A DNA stretch of 64,000 bases, taken from Brevibacterium spongiae (lineage in GTDB: Bacteria > Actinomycetota > Actinomycetes > Actinomycetales > Brevibacteriaceae). Position 1 is the first letter of the stretch. Each line of letters starts with the position of its first letter. Of this stretch, positions 51,884 to 61,223 are shown piece after piece. The stretch lies in assembly GCF_026168515.1 (NCBI RefSeq), contig NZ_CP093443.1, positions 2,790,001 to 2,854,000 of the forward strand, read 5' to 3'. The notes beneath the pieces were generated by a model. That model saw only the letters and a list, made by a program, of their open reading frames with translations, was not told the origin of the DNA and made no database searches. Made by a program: the position numbers and the translations under genes.

Positions 51884-52599
51884 CCGACACCGCCCGCGAG
51901 GAGATCCTCGCCCGCATCAATGAGGCTCTCGGTCGCCGCGGCGGCGGAGAGTACGTGTCCTCGACGCCGCGCAGCTCCGCACCGGCCAACGGTCCCGGGG
52001 CAGCGAACGGTGCTGACACCGCTTCGGCGGAGGTGACCGCCACCGCTGCCGATTCCGGTTACCACCATGAGGGCACGCACACGGGCGAGGACCTCGTCGA
52101 GCTCCTCATCGACCGCCTCGTCGACTACAAGGCCAACGTCCACCGCGCCTCCGGCGATCCCAGCGAGACGATCGCACAGCTGATCGGGGCGCATGATTCG
52201 GTCGTCGTGCCCACCGGCCTCGACTCCTCCTGGCTGGCCGGTTTCTCCGGCGGGATCCGCGTCGATGCCCCGGGCGAGGAACTCAGCGTCGACGATCTCG
52301 ACGCTCAGGGTGGAGTGGTGACCGCCTCGGCGGTGGCGATCGCGCAGACGGGCACCATCGTCCTCGACGGATCAGATGAGTGCGGACGCCGGGCGATCAC
52401 CCTTGTGCCCGACCACCATGTGTGCGTCGTGCGCACCCGCGACATCGTCGACATCGTGCCCGAAGGGATCGCCCGCCTCGACGCCCACGCGCCCCTGACC
52501 TTCATCTCCGGTCCGTCGGCGACGAGCGACATCGAACTCAGCAGGGTCGAGGGAGTGCACGGTCCGCGCACCCTCGACGTCATCATCCTCAGCGACTGA
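51880..52599 (+). CDS. lutC: L-lactate utilisation protein LutC
   Basis: 239 residues, a LUD-domain protein: SVDDLDAQGGVVTASAVAIAQTGTIVLDG, ALTLVPDHHVCVV-like core and the C-terminal ISGPSATSDIELSRVEGVHGPRTL signature, which is near-universal in LutC. Its stop (TGA) shares one base with the ATG of the following gene. Confidence 0.94.
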   Translation: MTDTAREEILARINEALGRRGGGEYVSSTPRSSAPANGPGAANGADTASAEVTATAADSGYHHEGTHTGEDLVELLIDRLVDYKANVHRASGDPSETIAQLIGAHDSVVVPTGLDSSWLAGFSGGIRVDAPGEELSVDDLDAQGGVVTASAVAIAQTGTIVLDGSDECGRRAITLVPDHHVCVVRTRDIVDIVPEGIARLDAHAPLTFISGPSATSDIELSRVEGVHGPRTLDVIILSD

Positions 52600-53336
52600 T
52601 GACCACGGCCAGGACCCTCGAATACCCTCAGCCTGACAACGGTCGACCGCCGCGGCGGCGCCGGAGGACGACGTTCATCGTCTCGGCGATCGTCATCGTC
52701 CTCACCCTCATCATCGGAGCGATCGCGGCCGATCGGATCGTCGACTATACGACCGAGCAGCGCATTGCGCAGGGCCTGACGGACTACGGTGAGGCCGACG
52801 TCTCGGTCGAAGGCTTCCCCGTGCTCACCCAGATGGCCGCCGGGAAACTGAATGAAGTGCATATCACCGCTGATGAGGCCACCTATGAGGGCGTCGACTT
52901 CACGAATGTCGACGCGAAGCTCTTCGACGTCCCGACCGACACGACGCATCCCATCGGCACCGTCGATGCCACCGCGGTCCTCCCCCACTCCACTCTCGAC
53001 GAGCTCGCCGCCGAGCACGCGAACCTGCCGGAGGGGATGACGTTCACGACCGTCGACGGTGAGCTCTTCCTCAAAGGCTCGATGCTCGGCCAGGATCTGC
53101 TCATCGGCATCGATCCGAAGGCCGAGGGCAGACGGGCAGTCGTCGATGCAACGACGATCCGCCTCGGCTCGGCGGAGATCCCCGTCGACCGTCTGCCCGG
53201 GTTCCTCACCTCGGCGATCTCCGATATCGTCATCGACCTCGACTTCCTGCCCGCCGGACTCGAACTCACCGATATCACCGCCACCGAGGCGGGGCTCAAG
53301 GTCCGCCTCCACGGATCCGGGGTCACGCTGGAGTAG
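52599..53336 (+). CDS. LmeA-like (DUF2993) phospholipid-binding protein
   Basis: 245 residues with an Arg-rich N-terminus, a single hydrophobic anchor (FIVSAIVIVLTLIIGAIAAD) and a DUF2993-type domain: DVSVEGFPVLTQMAAGKLNEVHI and SAEIPVDRLPGFLTSAI. The mycobacterial member LmeA binds phospholipids in the cell envelope. The start overlaps the lutC stop, so it is the last gene of the lut operon, though no functional link is known. Confidence 0.78.
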   Translation: MTTARTLEYPQPDNGRPPRRRRRTTFIVSAIVIVLTLIIGAIAADRIVDYTTEQRIAQGLTDYGEADVSVEGFPVLTQMAAGKLNEVHITADEATYEGVDFTNVDAKLFDVPTDTTHPIGTVDATAVLPHSTLDELAAEHANLPEGMTFTTVDGELFLKGSMLGQDLLIGIDPKAEGRRAVVDATTIRLGSAEIPVDRLPGFLTSAISDIVIDLDFLPAGLELTDITATEAGLKVRLHGSGVTLE

Positions 53337-53408
53337 ACGGACAGGGCCGCCTCGGCGACGCCTTATCGACTGCACGGACGTCCCGGCACCAATCAGAGAG
53401 AGGACTCA

Positions 53409-54656
53409 ATGATGAGCATGATCACTCCCCAACGCGACCGTGTCGCTTCCGAACTCACCGAACTGTCGACGCTGACCGACTCCGATCGTCCCGGTTGGAC
53501 ACGGCGTGCGCTGAGCGAATTCGACGTCTCGGGTCGCGAATTCGCCCGAAGGCTCATGCAACAGGCCGGGATGGACACCCGGATCGACGGCGCCGGCAAT
53601 GTCATCGGGGTCCTGCCCGGCCGCCTCGGTGGCCGTCAGATCATGCTCGGATCCCACACCGACACCGTCGACGGCGGCGGACGCTTCGACGGGATTGTCG
53701 GAGTCCTCGGCGCGATCGAAGTGGTGCGGCTCATCCGTGAGCAGAACATCCGTGTCGACCACGATCTGGTGATCGTCGTATTCTTCAACGAGGAGCCCAA
53801 CGACTTCGGTCTCTTCTGCGTCGGCTCCCGGGCGATGACCGGTCAGGTCGACCGAAGCATCTTGGCGCTGCAGGACCCCACCGGTCGCAGCCTCGCCGAC
53901 GCGCTTCCGGACTCACGAATCGATCCCGAGGAATTCCTCACGGCCGCCTACGACTTCACACCGGTGACCGCATTCCTCGAACTTCACATCGAGCAGGGAC
54001 CCGAACTCGAGAGGTCAGAACGGCAGATCGGCGTCGTCGAGACCATCACCGGAATCAATCACTTCCGGGCCCTCTTCATCGGTCGCCAGGATCACGCTGG
54101 CACAACGCCGATGGACGTCCGCGCCGATGCCGGCTGTGCCGCCGCCGGGACAGTGCTCGCGGTGGAATCCATCGCCGAATCGGGAACGAACACCCGTGGC
54201 ACCAGCGGACAGCTCCGCTTCACCCCGGAAGCCGTCAACGTCGTCTCACAGATTGCGAGCCTCGAAGGCGAGTTCCGCGGCCCCGACGGCTCCTGGCTCA
54301 ATGAGGCTCAGCGTCGTCTGGCCGCAGCGGCGGGAACCGAAGCTGAGAAGCGCGGAGTCGAGGTGGAAGTCGAATGGACCACCGATGACGCGCCCGTCCC
54401 CCTGCATGAGCCGATCACCTCCACCATCACCGAGGTGGCCGACGACTTCGGACTGACCCGTGCCACCATGTTCTCCGGCGCCGGGCACGATGCCGGGATC
54501 ATCGCCGCGAAGACCCAGGTCGGCATGATCTTCGTGCCCTCGGTCGACGGGCGCAGCCACTGCCCAGAGGAATTCACCGACTTCGCCGACATCACCCCGG
54601 GGATCTCAGTCCTGCTCGAGACCGTTCTGCGCATCGACCGTCGCGGTCGCGACTGA
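53409..54656 (+). CDS. M20-type amidase, hydantoinase/carbamoylase family
   Basis: 415 residues, dinuclear-metal amidohydrolase like N-carbamoyl-L-amino-acid hydrolase or allantoate amidohydrolase. Metal and catalytic motifs: GSHTDTVDGGGRFDG, FFNEEPNDFG, LELHIEQGP, FSGAGHDAG and PSVDGRSHCPEE. Substrate not determinable. ATG with GAGAGGA upstream; a second ATG is the next codon. Confidence 0.85.
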   Translation: MMSMITPQRDRVASELTELSTLTDSDRPGWTRRALSEFDVSGREFARRLMQQAGMDTRIDGAGNVIGVLPGRLGGRQIMLGSHTDTVDGGGRFDGIVGVLGAIEVVRLIREQNIRVDHDLVIVVFFNEEPNDFGLFCVGSRAMTGQVDRSILALQDPTGRSLADALPDSRIDPEEFLTAAYDFTPVTAFLELHIEQGPELERSERQIGVVETITGINHFRALFIGRQDHAGTTPMDVRADAGCAAAGTVLAVESIAESGTNTRGTSGQLRFTPEAVNVVSQIASLEGEFRGPDGSWLNEAQRRLAAAAGTEAEKRGVEVEVEWTTDDAPVPLHEPITSTITEVADDFGLTRATMFSGAGHDAGIIAAKTQVGMIFVPSVDGRSHCPEEFTDFADITPGISVLLETVLRIDRRGRD

Positions 54657-54682
54657 TCACACGGGCGGGTAATGTTCCGGAC

Positions 54683-56275
54683 GTGACGACTCCCATCCCC
54701 GCCGAAACGGCCGACGACGCTCGCAGGTACCGCCCCGATCCCTCAGTGCTCACGGCACTGACCTCGCCGAGGCTGCTCACCCGAGAGGTCCTCGCCGGCC
54801 TCGTCGTCGGGCTGGCCCTCATTCCCGAAGCGATCGCGTTCTCGATCATCGCCGGGGTCGACCCGAAGGTGGGCCTGTTCTCCGCCTTCATCATGGCCAC
54901 CTCCATCGCCTTCCTCGGCGGGCGTCCGGCCATGATCTCCGCGGCGACCGGCGCGGTGGCCCTCGTCATCGCTCCGGTGGCCCGCGAACACGGGATGGAC
55001 ATGTTCATCGCCACCGTCATGCTCGCCGGTGTGTTCCAGATCCTGCTGGCCGTCTTCGGGGTTGCGAAGCTCATCCGCTTCATCCCCCGCAGCGTGATGG
55101 TCGGCTTCGTCAACGCCCTGTCCATCCTTGTCTTCGCAGCCCAAGTTCCCCATGTCATCGGGGTCCCCTGGATGGTCTACCCGCTGTTGGCCATCGGCAT
55201 CGCAGTCCTCGTGTTCATGCCGAAGCTGACGAAGGTCGTGCCGGCACCGCTGGTCACGATCGTGCTCATCACCGGCATCGCCGTCGTCTTCGCCATCGAC
55301 GTTCCCACCGTCAGCGACCAGGGCGAACTGCCGCGCAGCCTGCCCGAGCTCTTCATCCCCCATGTTCCGCTGACCTGGCAGACGCTTTCGACGATCGCCC
55401 CGTATTCGCTGGCGATGGCTCTGGTCGGGCTGATGGAGTCGCTGATGACTGCGAAGCTCGTCGACGAGATCACCGACACCCACTCGAACAAGACCCGCGA
55501 GTCCTGGGGACAGGGGGCCGCGAACATGCTCTCGGGCCTCTTCGGCGGCATGGGCGGCTGCGCGATGATCGGACAGACGATGATCAACGTCCGCGCCTCC
55601 GGGGCGAGGACGAGGATCTCGACTTTCATGGCCGGAGCGTTCCTGCTCGTCCTCGTCGTCGTCCTCGGCGACATCGTGGGCATGATCCCGATGGTCGCGC
55701 TCGCTGCGATCATGATGATGGTCTGCATCGACACCTTCGAGTGGCATTCGATCCGGATCTCGACGCTGCGAACGCTGCCGAAGTCCGAGACCTTCGTCAT
55801 GATAGCCACCGTCGCGGTCGTCGTCGCCACCGGCAACCTCGCCATCGGAGTCGTCGTCGGCGTGTTCGTGGCAAGTGTGCTCTTCGTCCGCCGTGTCGCC
55901 CATTTCGTCACCGTCGAACGCGCGATCGTCCCGCCCGATCCTGACGCGGCCGGGACCGCTGCGGACGCGGCCGCGACTGTTGCGGACGTGGCCGGCGCCG
56001 ATTCCACCGACACCGAGGCGGTCGCCCACTATGTTGTCCGCGGCGAACTCTTCTTCGCCTCCTCGAACGACCTGACCACGCAGTTCCACTACACCCACGA
56101 TCCGGGCAGGGTCGTCATCGACATGACAGAATCGCACGTCTGGGACGCCTCGACCGTGGCCGCTCTCGACGCGATCGTGACGAAGTACGAAGCGTTGGGC
56201 ACCAAGGTCGAACTCCGCGGCATGAATGAGTACACCGAGGCACTCCACGCTCGACTGTCGGGTGGACTGGGGTAG
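54683..56275 (+). CDS. SulP-family anion transporter with STAS domain (second)
   Basis: 530 residues. About ten to twelve helices (about 30-405), with the family core VVGLALIPEAIAFSIIAGVDPKVGLFSAFIMA and a short STAS domain (about 450-525). A low-complexity Ala/Asp segment (about 415-440) links the two. It is only distantly similar to the SulP at 46469. GTG start, seven bases after TAATGT (54670-54675). No linked regulator. Confidence 0.86.
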   Translation: MTTPIPAETADDARRYRPDPSVLTALTSPRLLTREVLAGLVVGLALIPEAIAFSIIAGVDPKVGLFSAFIMATSIAFLGGRPAMISAATGAVALVIAPVAREHGMDMFIATVMLAGVFQILLAVFGVAKLIRFIPRSVMVGFVNALSILVFAAQVPHVIGVPWMVYPLLAIGIAVLVFMPKLTKVVPAPLVTIVLITGIAVVFAIDVPTVSDQGELPRSLPELFIPHVPLTWQTLSTIAPYSLAMALVGLMESLMTAKLVDEITDTHSNKTRESWGQGAANMLSGLFGGMGGCAMIGQTMINVRASGARTRISTFMAGAFLLVLVVVLGDIVGMIPMVALAAIMMMVCIDTFEWHSIRISTLRTLPKSETFVMIATVAVVVATGNLAIGVVVGVFVASVLFVRRVAHFVTVERAIVPPDPDAAGTAADAAATVADVAGADSTDTEAVAHYVVRGELFFASSNDLTTQFHYTHDPGRVVIDMTESHVWDASTVAALDAIVTKYEALGTKVELRGMNEYTEALHARLSGGLG

Positions 56276-56332
56276 CGTCCGGCGGGCTGGGGCAGCAGTC
56301 CGGTCTGCGGTGGCAGAGCCCAGCTGGTTCGG

Positions 56333-56382
56333 GGCAGCCGCACTCAGTTCCCCCGATGGCAGCCGCACTCAGTTCCCCCGAT
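56333..56382. repeat. Perfect 25-bp tandem duplication
   Basis: GGCAGCCGCACTCAGTTCCCCCGAT, in two adjacent identical copies (56333-56357, 56358-56382), downstream of the second SulP gene. The end of the second copy overlaps the palindrome at 56380. Confidence 0.95.
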
Positions 56383-56439
56383 AAGTGGGGCCAGATTGCC
56401 ATTTCAGCGCCCGAAGCGGGCAATCTGTCCCCACTTATC
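56380..56439. repeat. 21-bp inverted repeat
   Basis: Arms 56380-56400 and 56419-56439 pair at 20 of 21 positions around an 18-base loop. It ends in GATAAGTGGGG/CCCCACTTATC. It sits in the 288-bp gap after the second SulP gene and may be its terminator or a dispersed palindrome. Confidence 0.75.
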
Positions 56440-56563
56440 TCTCGCTGGCGCGACGCGATTGCCAGTTTCGTCACAGACTGCCCCACTAGGCTTCGAGGCG
56501 TACCCAGTTCCATCCCCGCGATCAGCATCGACAGAGCATTCGACCGACACGAAGGACCGTGCC

Positions 56564-56917
56564 ATGGCATTCGACAAGTTCCTCGACAAAGCCAAGAACC
56601 TCGCCAACGACCCCAAGGTCAAGGACAAGCTCAATTCGGAGAAGGCCGAGAAGGTCACCGATTCGATCCTCGACAAAGCGGCAGGCGTCGCAGAGTCGCT
56701 GACCGGCGGCAAGCACTCGGACAAGATCAAGAAGGCCCGTGATGCCGCCGACAACGCGATCGGTTCGGACCGTGGCCAGCCCGGTGGAGCGAACCGCGGC
56801 GACGATGTTCGCAGAGACGAGGCCCGCGGAGACGATGTCCACGGAGACGAAGTCCGCAGAGATGATCGCGGCGACGGTGGTTTCGACAGCGACAACGGAT
56901 CTGCCGGAAATCGCTGA
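56564..56917 (+). CDS. MT0933-like antitoxin-family small protein
   Basis: 117 residues. The first 70 residues (FDKFLDKAKNLANDPKVKDKLNSEKAEKVTDSILDKAAGVAESLTGGKHSDKIKKARDAAD) match the MT0933/Rv0909 family, annotated as antitoxins. The usual toxin partner is not adjacent, so a toxin-antitoxin role is unsupported here. The tail is a run of DDVRR/DEARG-type five-residue repeats. AAGGA precedes the ATG. Confidence 0.72.
   Translation: MAFDKFLDKAKNLANDPKVKDKLNSEKAEKVTDSILDKAAGVAESLTGGKHSDKIKKARDAADNAIGSDRGQPGGANRGDDVRRDEARGDDVHGDEVRRDDRGDGGFDSDNGSAGNR
56801..56860 (+). repeat. Four 15-bp in-frame tandem units
   Basis: Units at 56801, 56816, 56831 and 56846 of the type GACGA-GTCCGCAGA, coding the charged tail of the MT0933-like protein. 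Confidence 0.8.
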
Positions 56918-56942
56918 TCACGGACCTTCTGCTTCATCTCAT

Positions 56943-56972
56943 CGAGCCCCTGCCGACCGTGGCAGGGGCTCG
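56943..56972. terminator. Terminator between convergent genes
   Basis: A perfect 12-bp stem (CGAGCCCCTGCC and complement) with a six-base loop, followed by GTTCGTTT on the plus strand. It lies between the MT0933-like gene and the secreted protein gene at 57011. Confidence 0.8.
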
Positions 56973-57010
56973 GTTCGTTTCGACAGCACGGCTGAGTCGT
57001 CGGCACGGAC

Positions 57011-57745
57011 TCAGGAATCGATCTCCGGGGTCGGCAGGGACTTCGGGTCGGCGTCGATCGTGATCCGCACTGCGTCGATGACGGCGTGATCGTTCAGCAG
57101 CTCCTCGCCCGATACCGTCCAGCCGTCTCCCTTCGTCTCTCCGCACGGCTCGCCGCGCGGAGAGAAGACCTCGCAGTCGACGGCAGTGATCGGTGCCGCG
57201 GACTCGATGACGAGGTCTCCGCGATCCAACGGGCGGAAGTACACGACGACGCCGCGGCCCTCGTCCCCGTGCACGACTGTTGCCGGCACGGCTGCCCCGG
57301 CAACCTCGTAGTCGAGGACTCCTCGGTGCGATCCGACAGCGAGCTCATCCGTGGAGAAGCCGATATCAACCGAATGTATCTCTGACTCGATGCTCGCCTC
57401 CGCTGGGCTCGAATCGATGCTTCCCTGCGGATTCGAATAGTGCGCCCGCAGATACGGCGGCAGCAGGGACTCGGAGTCGGGCAGGCGGAATCCGTCATGG
57501 ATGTCACCGCCGAACGACCACTTCGTGTCCCGGATGAAGTCCAGCCTCTCGTCTATCCGCACCGAGTAGCTGCCGTCCGCGGCGATGCTGAGCGTGTGCA
57601 CCGTGGCGCTGTTGCGCACCGGAGGCACCGCTGCATCCGCCCCACTGGACACGACCACCGCGGTCGCGATCGTGACAGTCAGAGCGAGCGCTGCCAACAT
57701 GGCGAACGCACGTCTGGACCGGTGTGGTCGTCTCATCATTCTCAC
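57011..57745 (-). CDS. Secreted protein, function unknown
   Basis: 244 residues. It has an export signal with an SRRAFAM twin-arginine-like motif, a hydrophobic core and a probable cleavage after ADA (about residue 38). The mature start HTLSIAADGSYSVRIDERLDFI recalls the first strand-turn-strand of DUF2207-type proteins, weakly. GTG 57745 overlaps the upstream stop (GTGA); ATG 57739, with AGGGG upstream, is the alternative. The upstream gene is split by an amber codon. Confidence 0.55.
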   Translation of the reverse strand: MRMMRRPHRSRRAFAMLAALALTVTIATAVVVSSGADAAVPPVRNSATVHTLSIAADGSYSVRIDERLDFIRDTKWSFGGDIHDGFRLPDSESLLPPYLRAHYSNPQGSIDSSPAEASIESEIHSVDIGFSTDELAVGSHRGVLDYEVAGAAVPATVVHGDEGRGVVVYFRPLDRGDLVIESAAPITAVDCEVFSPRGEPCGETKGDGWTVSGEELLNDHAVIDAVRITIDADPKSLPTPEIDS

Positions 57746-58650
57746 CCCTGCCTCTCATATGCGTGGACCGGGGATGCGGTCATTCCCGCAGGAGGATCGA
57801 ACGCGATGACCTCACGACTGTCGGTATATGACTTCCGCCAGACCACCTTGGTTCCATCTTCGGCCGCGTCACCATTGTCGGCCGCCTCCCCATTGTTGGC
57901 CGCGTCACCATTGTTGGCCGCGCCACTGTCCCGGACCCGTGAGAATGCTGCGGCGTCGCAGCCGTCGCCGAGGTCGAAGTCGACGTTGGCGGCCGGACAG
58001 TACACCGGCCCGACGGTGTCGATGCTCAGAGTGTGCGTCTCCAGTGTGAGGTGGCCGGTGCCGAGCATCGGCACGGGCAGGGCGAAGAATTCCTCACCGG
58101 CCACAGTCATGAACACCTCATCGAGGACCTATTCGAGTTCGATGACATGACGGCCTTTGCTCCATTCCACGGTCGCGTCCTGAGAATCCTTCGGGCTGAA
58201 CATGAAGTGCGCAGCCGGATGGTCGAAGCCCTCCGTCTTCTTCTCGTCGACCGTGATATCCAACTCTCCGAGTGTCTTCGGCGAGCTCCGAGTCGAATCG
58301 TCGGCCGTGCTCAGTTCGACGGCGCTCAGCGAAGAGATCTTCGGCATCATCGCCAGACGGTTGCCAGACTGAACATTCCGCCCCAATGCAGCATCACTGA
58401 TCCACAGCCCCACCGGTCCTCCATCATCGCTCGGGGACTCGAAGATCAGCCTCTGACGCATCTGCACTGAGCCGTCTCTGTGCGGGGCCACCTCGGTGAA
58501 GGTCTCTTCCGGGGTGAGCGCATGCTCGGACAATCTGTCGGTCACCGGCTCGGGCAGCGCATATCGCAGCACCAGCGCGGTCACGATGACGCCGATGACG
58601 ACGACGGCGAACGCGATGCCGATGAGGAGGAACAGCTTGGGGCGGGTCAT
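57742..58650 (-). pseudogene. Membrane-anchored protein gene interrupted by an in-frame TAG
   Basis: One reading frame of 302 codons with a single internal TAG (58129-58131). The 173-residue front half has an N-terminal membrane anchor (KLFLLIGIAFAVVVIGVIVTALVL) and an extracytoplasmic domain. The back half continues in the same frame (VLDEVFMTVAGEEFFALPVP) without its own signal or clear domain start. A nonsense mutation is the simplest reading. Alternatives are read-through, or re-initiation at ATG 58110, which has GAGG five bases upstream. Its end overlaps the secreted protein gene. Confidence 0.65.
57860..57913 (-). repeat. 18-bp in-frame tandem units
   Basis: Three full units (57860, 57878, 57896) and a partial fourth, coding Asn-Asn-Gly-Asp-Ala-Ala-type repeats in the back half of the interrupted gene. 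Confidence 0.8.
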
Positions 58651-58870
58651 GTCATCACACTATGGCCAGGTCCCGTCACAGGAGCCGCACATTCGGTGCC
58701 AGACCTGGAACACCGCCGGCATCGGCGTCAGGGTTCTGCCGCAAGGGACCGGATCGGCGGAACTGTCAGCTCAGTCACCACGGGCGGCAGGCGGCGGGAG
58801 AGTGTGTGAGAATGGCAGTCTGCGTCAAGCCACGCTGTGCCGTCCGACCCCGATTTCAGCAGGAGGTGCC

Positions 58871-60202
58871 ATGCGATCGCCCATTCCGGATTTCCTCGAT
58901 GAGACGCTTGATCGTTTCCGTCCCGACCGGTCCGGTGAGAATGCGGACTACATCCCGGCTCTCGCCGCCGCCGATCCGGAGAAGCTCGCGATCTGCATCT
59001 CCACCCTCGACGGCGTCGAATACACCTCCGGCGATGCCGAGCATGCGTTCTCCATCCAGTCGATGTCGAAGCCGTTCATCTATGGCCTAGCCCTCGAACA
59101 GGAGGGCCTGGCGGGAGTCTTCGAAAAGGTCGGCGTCGAACCCAGCGGGGAGAAGTTCAACGAGCTCTCCCTCGACAAGAAGTCGGGTCGGCCGCTCAAC
59201 CCGATGATCAATGCCGGCGCGATGACCATCCACTCCATCCTCGGCGATCCGGGGGCGAGCCTGGCCGAACGCACCGAGATCGTCCGCTCCGGCCTCTCCC
59301 GCTTCGCCGGGCGGGAGCTGACCATCGACGAAGACGTCGCCGACGGCGAATGGCGTGAGGCCTACCGCAACGTCGCGATCGCGAACATGCTCCGGTCCTA
59401 CGACATCTTCTACGACGACCCCGATGAGGTGGTCCGCGGCTACATCGAGCAGTGCTCGATCCTCGTCACGGTCAAGGACCTCGCGATCATGGCCGCCACC
59501 CTCGCCGGAGGCGGCCTCAACCCGCTGACCGGCGAACAGGTGCTCTCCCCCAGGGTCAACCGGCAGGTGCTCGCGGTCATGATGACCTGCGGCATGTACG
59601 ACGCTGCGGGCGACTGGATGACGGAGATCGGGATGCCCGCAAAGAGCGGCGTCTCCGGCGGAGTCTTCGGAGTCATGCCCGGTCAGGTCGGCATTGCGAC
59701 CCTTTCCCCGCGCCTGGACAGACACGGCACGAGCGTGCGCGGGGCGAAGATCTTCCGAGACCTCTCGGACCGGCTGAGCCTGCACATCATGGACGCCCCC
59801 GAACCGGCCCGTTCGATCATCCGGCGCGACCGCCGCTTCGTCGACGGTGAGGGCAACATGGTCCGCATCTGCAGCCTCCAGGGACTCATCCAGTGGAGCG
59901 GGTCGGAGAACGTCCTGCGCGCGATGGACGAGCCGGATTCGACCACGGACACGTTCGTCCTCGACCTGCGTCGGGTCAATGAGATCAACTCGGTGGCCAG
60001 GTACATGCTCACCGAGGCGCTGTCCCGCCTCGAGGACGACGGCACCCGTGTGGTGCTCATGGATCCCGACGACTTGATGCAGTGCAAGGGTCCGAACTCG
60101 GCGCTGCCCGGGGTGGAGATCCTCGATTCGCTCAAATCGGTCAAGGGACTCAAACGCGTCCGCGACGATCGCCGCCGGGAGATGGCCGAACGCATCAGGT
60201 AG
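58871..60202 (+). CDS. glsA: Glutaminase A with C-terminal STAS domain
   Basis: 443 residues. The glutaminase domain (about 1-305) carries Ser64-x-x-Lys67 (QSMSKPF), NPMINAGAM, and SGVSGG. The extra 110 or so residues (about 330-430, VLDLRRVNEINSVARYMLTEAL) form a STAS-like domain absent from E. coli GlsA (about 310 residues). It hydrolyses glutamine to glutamate and ammonia. ATG five bases after AGGAGG. Confidence 0.9.
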   Translation: MRSPIPDFLDETLDRFRPDRSGENADYIPALAAADPEKLAICISTLDGVEYTSGDAEHAFSIQSMSKPFIYGLALEQEGLAGVFEKVGVEPSGEKFNELSLDKKSGRPLNPMINAGAMTIHSILGDPGASLAERTEIVRSGLSRFAGRELTIDEDVADGEWREAYRNVAIANMLRSYDIFYDDPDEVVRGYIEQCSILVTVKDLAIMAATLAGGGLNPLTGEQVLSPRVNRQVLAVMMTCGMYDAAGDWMTEIGMPAKSGVSGGVFGVMPGQVGIATLSPRLDRHGTSVRGAKIFRDLSDRLSLHIMDAPEPARSIIRRDRRFVDGEGNMVRICSLQGLIQWSGSENVLRAMDEPDSTTDTFVLDLRRVNEINSVARYMLTEALSRLEDDGTRVVLMDPDDLMQCKGPNSALPGVEILDSLKSVKGLKRVRDDRRREMAERIR

Positions 60203-60274
60203 TTCAGTCGGGCCGGGCGGAGTCGGGTCTCCCGACTGGTTGAACCCGTACGGTGGGCACTGAACGGCATTTGA

Positions 60275-60293
60275 TAAGGTGAGCCTAACCGAA
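60275..60293. promoter_or_regulatory. DtxR/IdeR-type iron box
   Basis: TAAGGTGAGCCTAACCGAA matches the 19-bp consensus TTAGGTTAGSCTAACCTAA at 16 positions, counting the S. It lies 78 bp upstream of the siderophore-interacting protein gene, where an iron-dependent repressor would be expected. Confidence 0.75.
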
Positions 60294-60370
60294 TTCCTGC
60301 GCCGAGGCGGCTTCGCCGTCCGGACCCGGCCTCGAGCCTGCAGGGGTACCCCGCTTGAGAAAGGCCGTTG

Positions 60371-61192
60371 ATGACGACCGCACCGAACACCCCCGAGCGC
60401 ACCGCCCGACCTGCCCGCGCGCAGGCGATCCTCACCGTCCTCGAGGTCACCGAAGTCACCCCGCACCTGGTGCGGATCCGCCTCGGCGGCGATGACACCT
60501 TCGACAACATCACCGTCAACGATGCGACAGACAAGTACGTCAAACTCCTCTTCGCCGACCCCGCCCACGGACTCGTCCCGCCCTATGATCTCGACGAGCT
60601 GCGCGAGCAGGCTCCGGAGAAGCTGCCGAGTCGCCGCACCTACACGCTCCGTGAGATCGACGTCGACGAGAAATGGCTGAGCATCGACTTCGTCATCCAT
60701 GACGACGTTGGCGTCGCCGGTCCCTGGGCGAAGAACGCCGCCCCCGGTGACAGGCTCGTGCTCTTCGGAGCCGGCGGCAAGTACGCTCCCGCCGCCGAGT
60801 CCGATTGGCACCTGCTCATCGCCGACCTGTCAGCGATTCCCGCGGTGAGCACAGCCCTTGAGGCGATGCCTGCCGATGCGCGCGGAGCCATCATCGCCCA
60901 TGTCGCCGAGGCGGCCGACCGAGTTCTGCCCGAGGTGCCTGCCGGCATCGAGGTGAAGTGGGTGGACTCCTATGACGAGCTCATCAGCGCCGTGCAGGAG
61001 TTGGAGTGGCTTCCCGGCACCCCGCAGGTCTTCGCCCACGGCGAGCGCGAGGCGATCAAGTCGATCCGCAAGGTGCTCAAGGAACGCGAAGTGCCGCGAG
61101 AGGCTCTGTCGATCTCGGCCTACTGGGCCGATGGCCGTGCCGAGGACCAGTTCCAGGCCGAGAAGCGCGAACCCATCGGCAAGATCGACTGA
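60371..61192 (+). CDS. Siderophore-interacting protein (ferric-siderophore reductase, SIP family)
   Basis: 273 residues. An FAD-binding barrel (SRRTYTLREID and GPWAKNAAPGDRLVLFGAGG) and an NAD(P)H-binding domain ending SAYWADGRAEDQF, which is the SIP family signature. These enzymes reduce ferric siderophores in the cytoplasm to release iron. AAAGG precedes the ATG at 60371. The iron box upstream supports the assignment. Confidence 0.9.
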   Translation: MTTAPNTPERTARPARAQAILTVLEVTEVTPHLVRIRLGGDDTFDNITVNDATDKYVKLLFADPAHGLVPPYDLDELREQAPEKLPSRRTYTLREIDVDEKWLSIDFVIHDDVGVAGPWAKNAAPGDRLVLFGAGGKYAPAAESDWHLLIADLSAIPAVSTALEAMPADARGAIIAHVAEAADRVLPEVPAGIEVKWVDSYDELISAVQELEWLPGTPQVFAHGEREAIKSIRKVLKEREVPREALSISAYWADGRAEDQFQAEKREPIGKID

Positions 61193-61223
61193 GGCGAGCG
61201 TCCACCTCCGAGACACCCACATT

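Noticed and set aside
54743-56368. A 541-codon minus-strand frame opposite the second SulP gene
   Set aside because: Its His/Asp/Glu-rich sequence is the expected antisense of a hydrophobic GC-rich gene, and it has no supporting start signal.
56564-56917. A toxin-antitoxin pair around the MT0933-like protein
   Set aside because: No toxin-sized gene is adjacent in either direction; the next gene is a convergent secreted protein.
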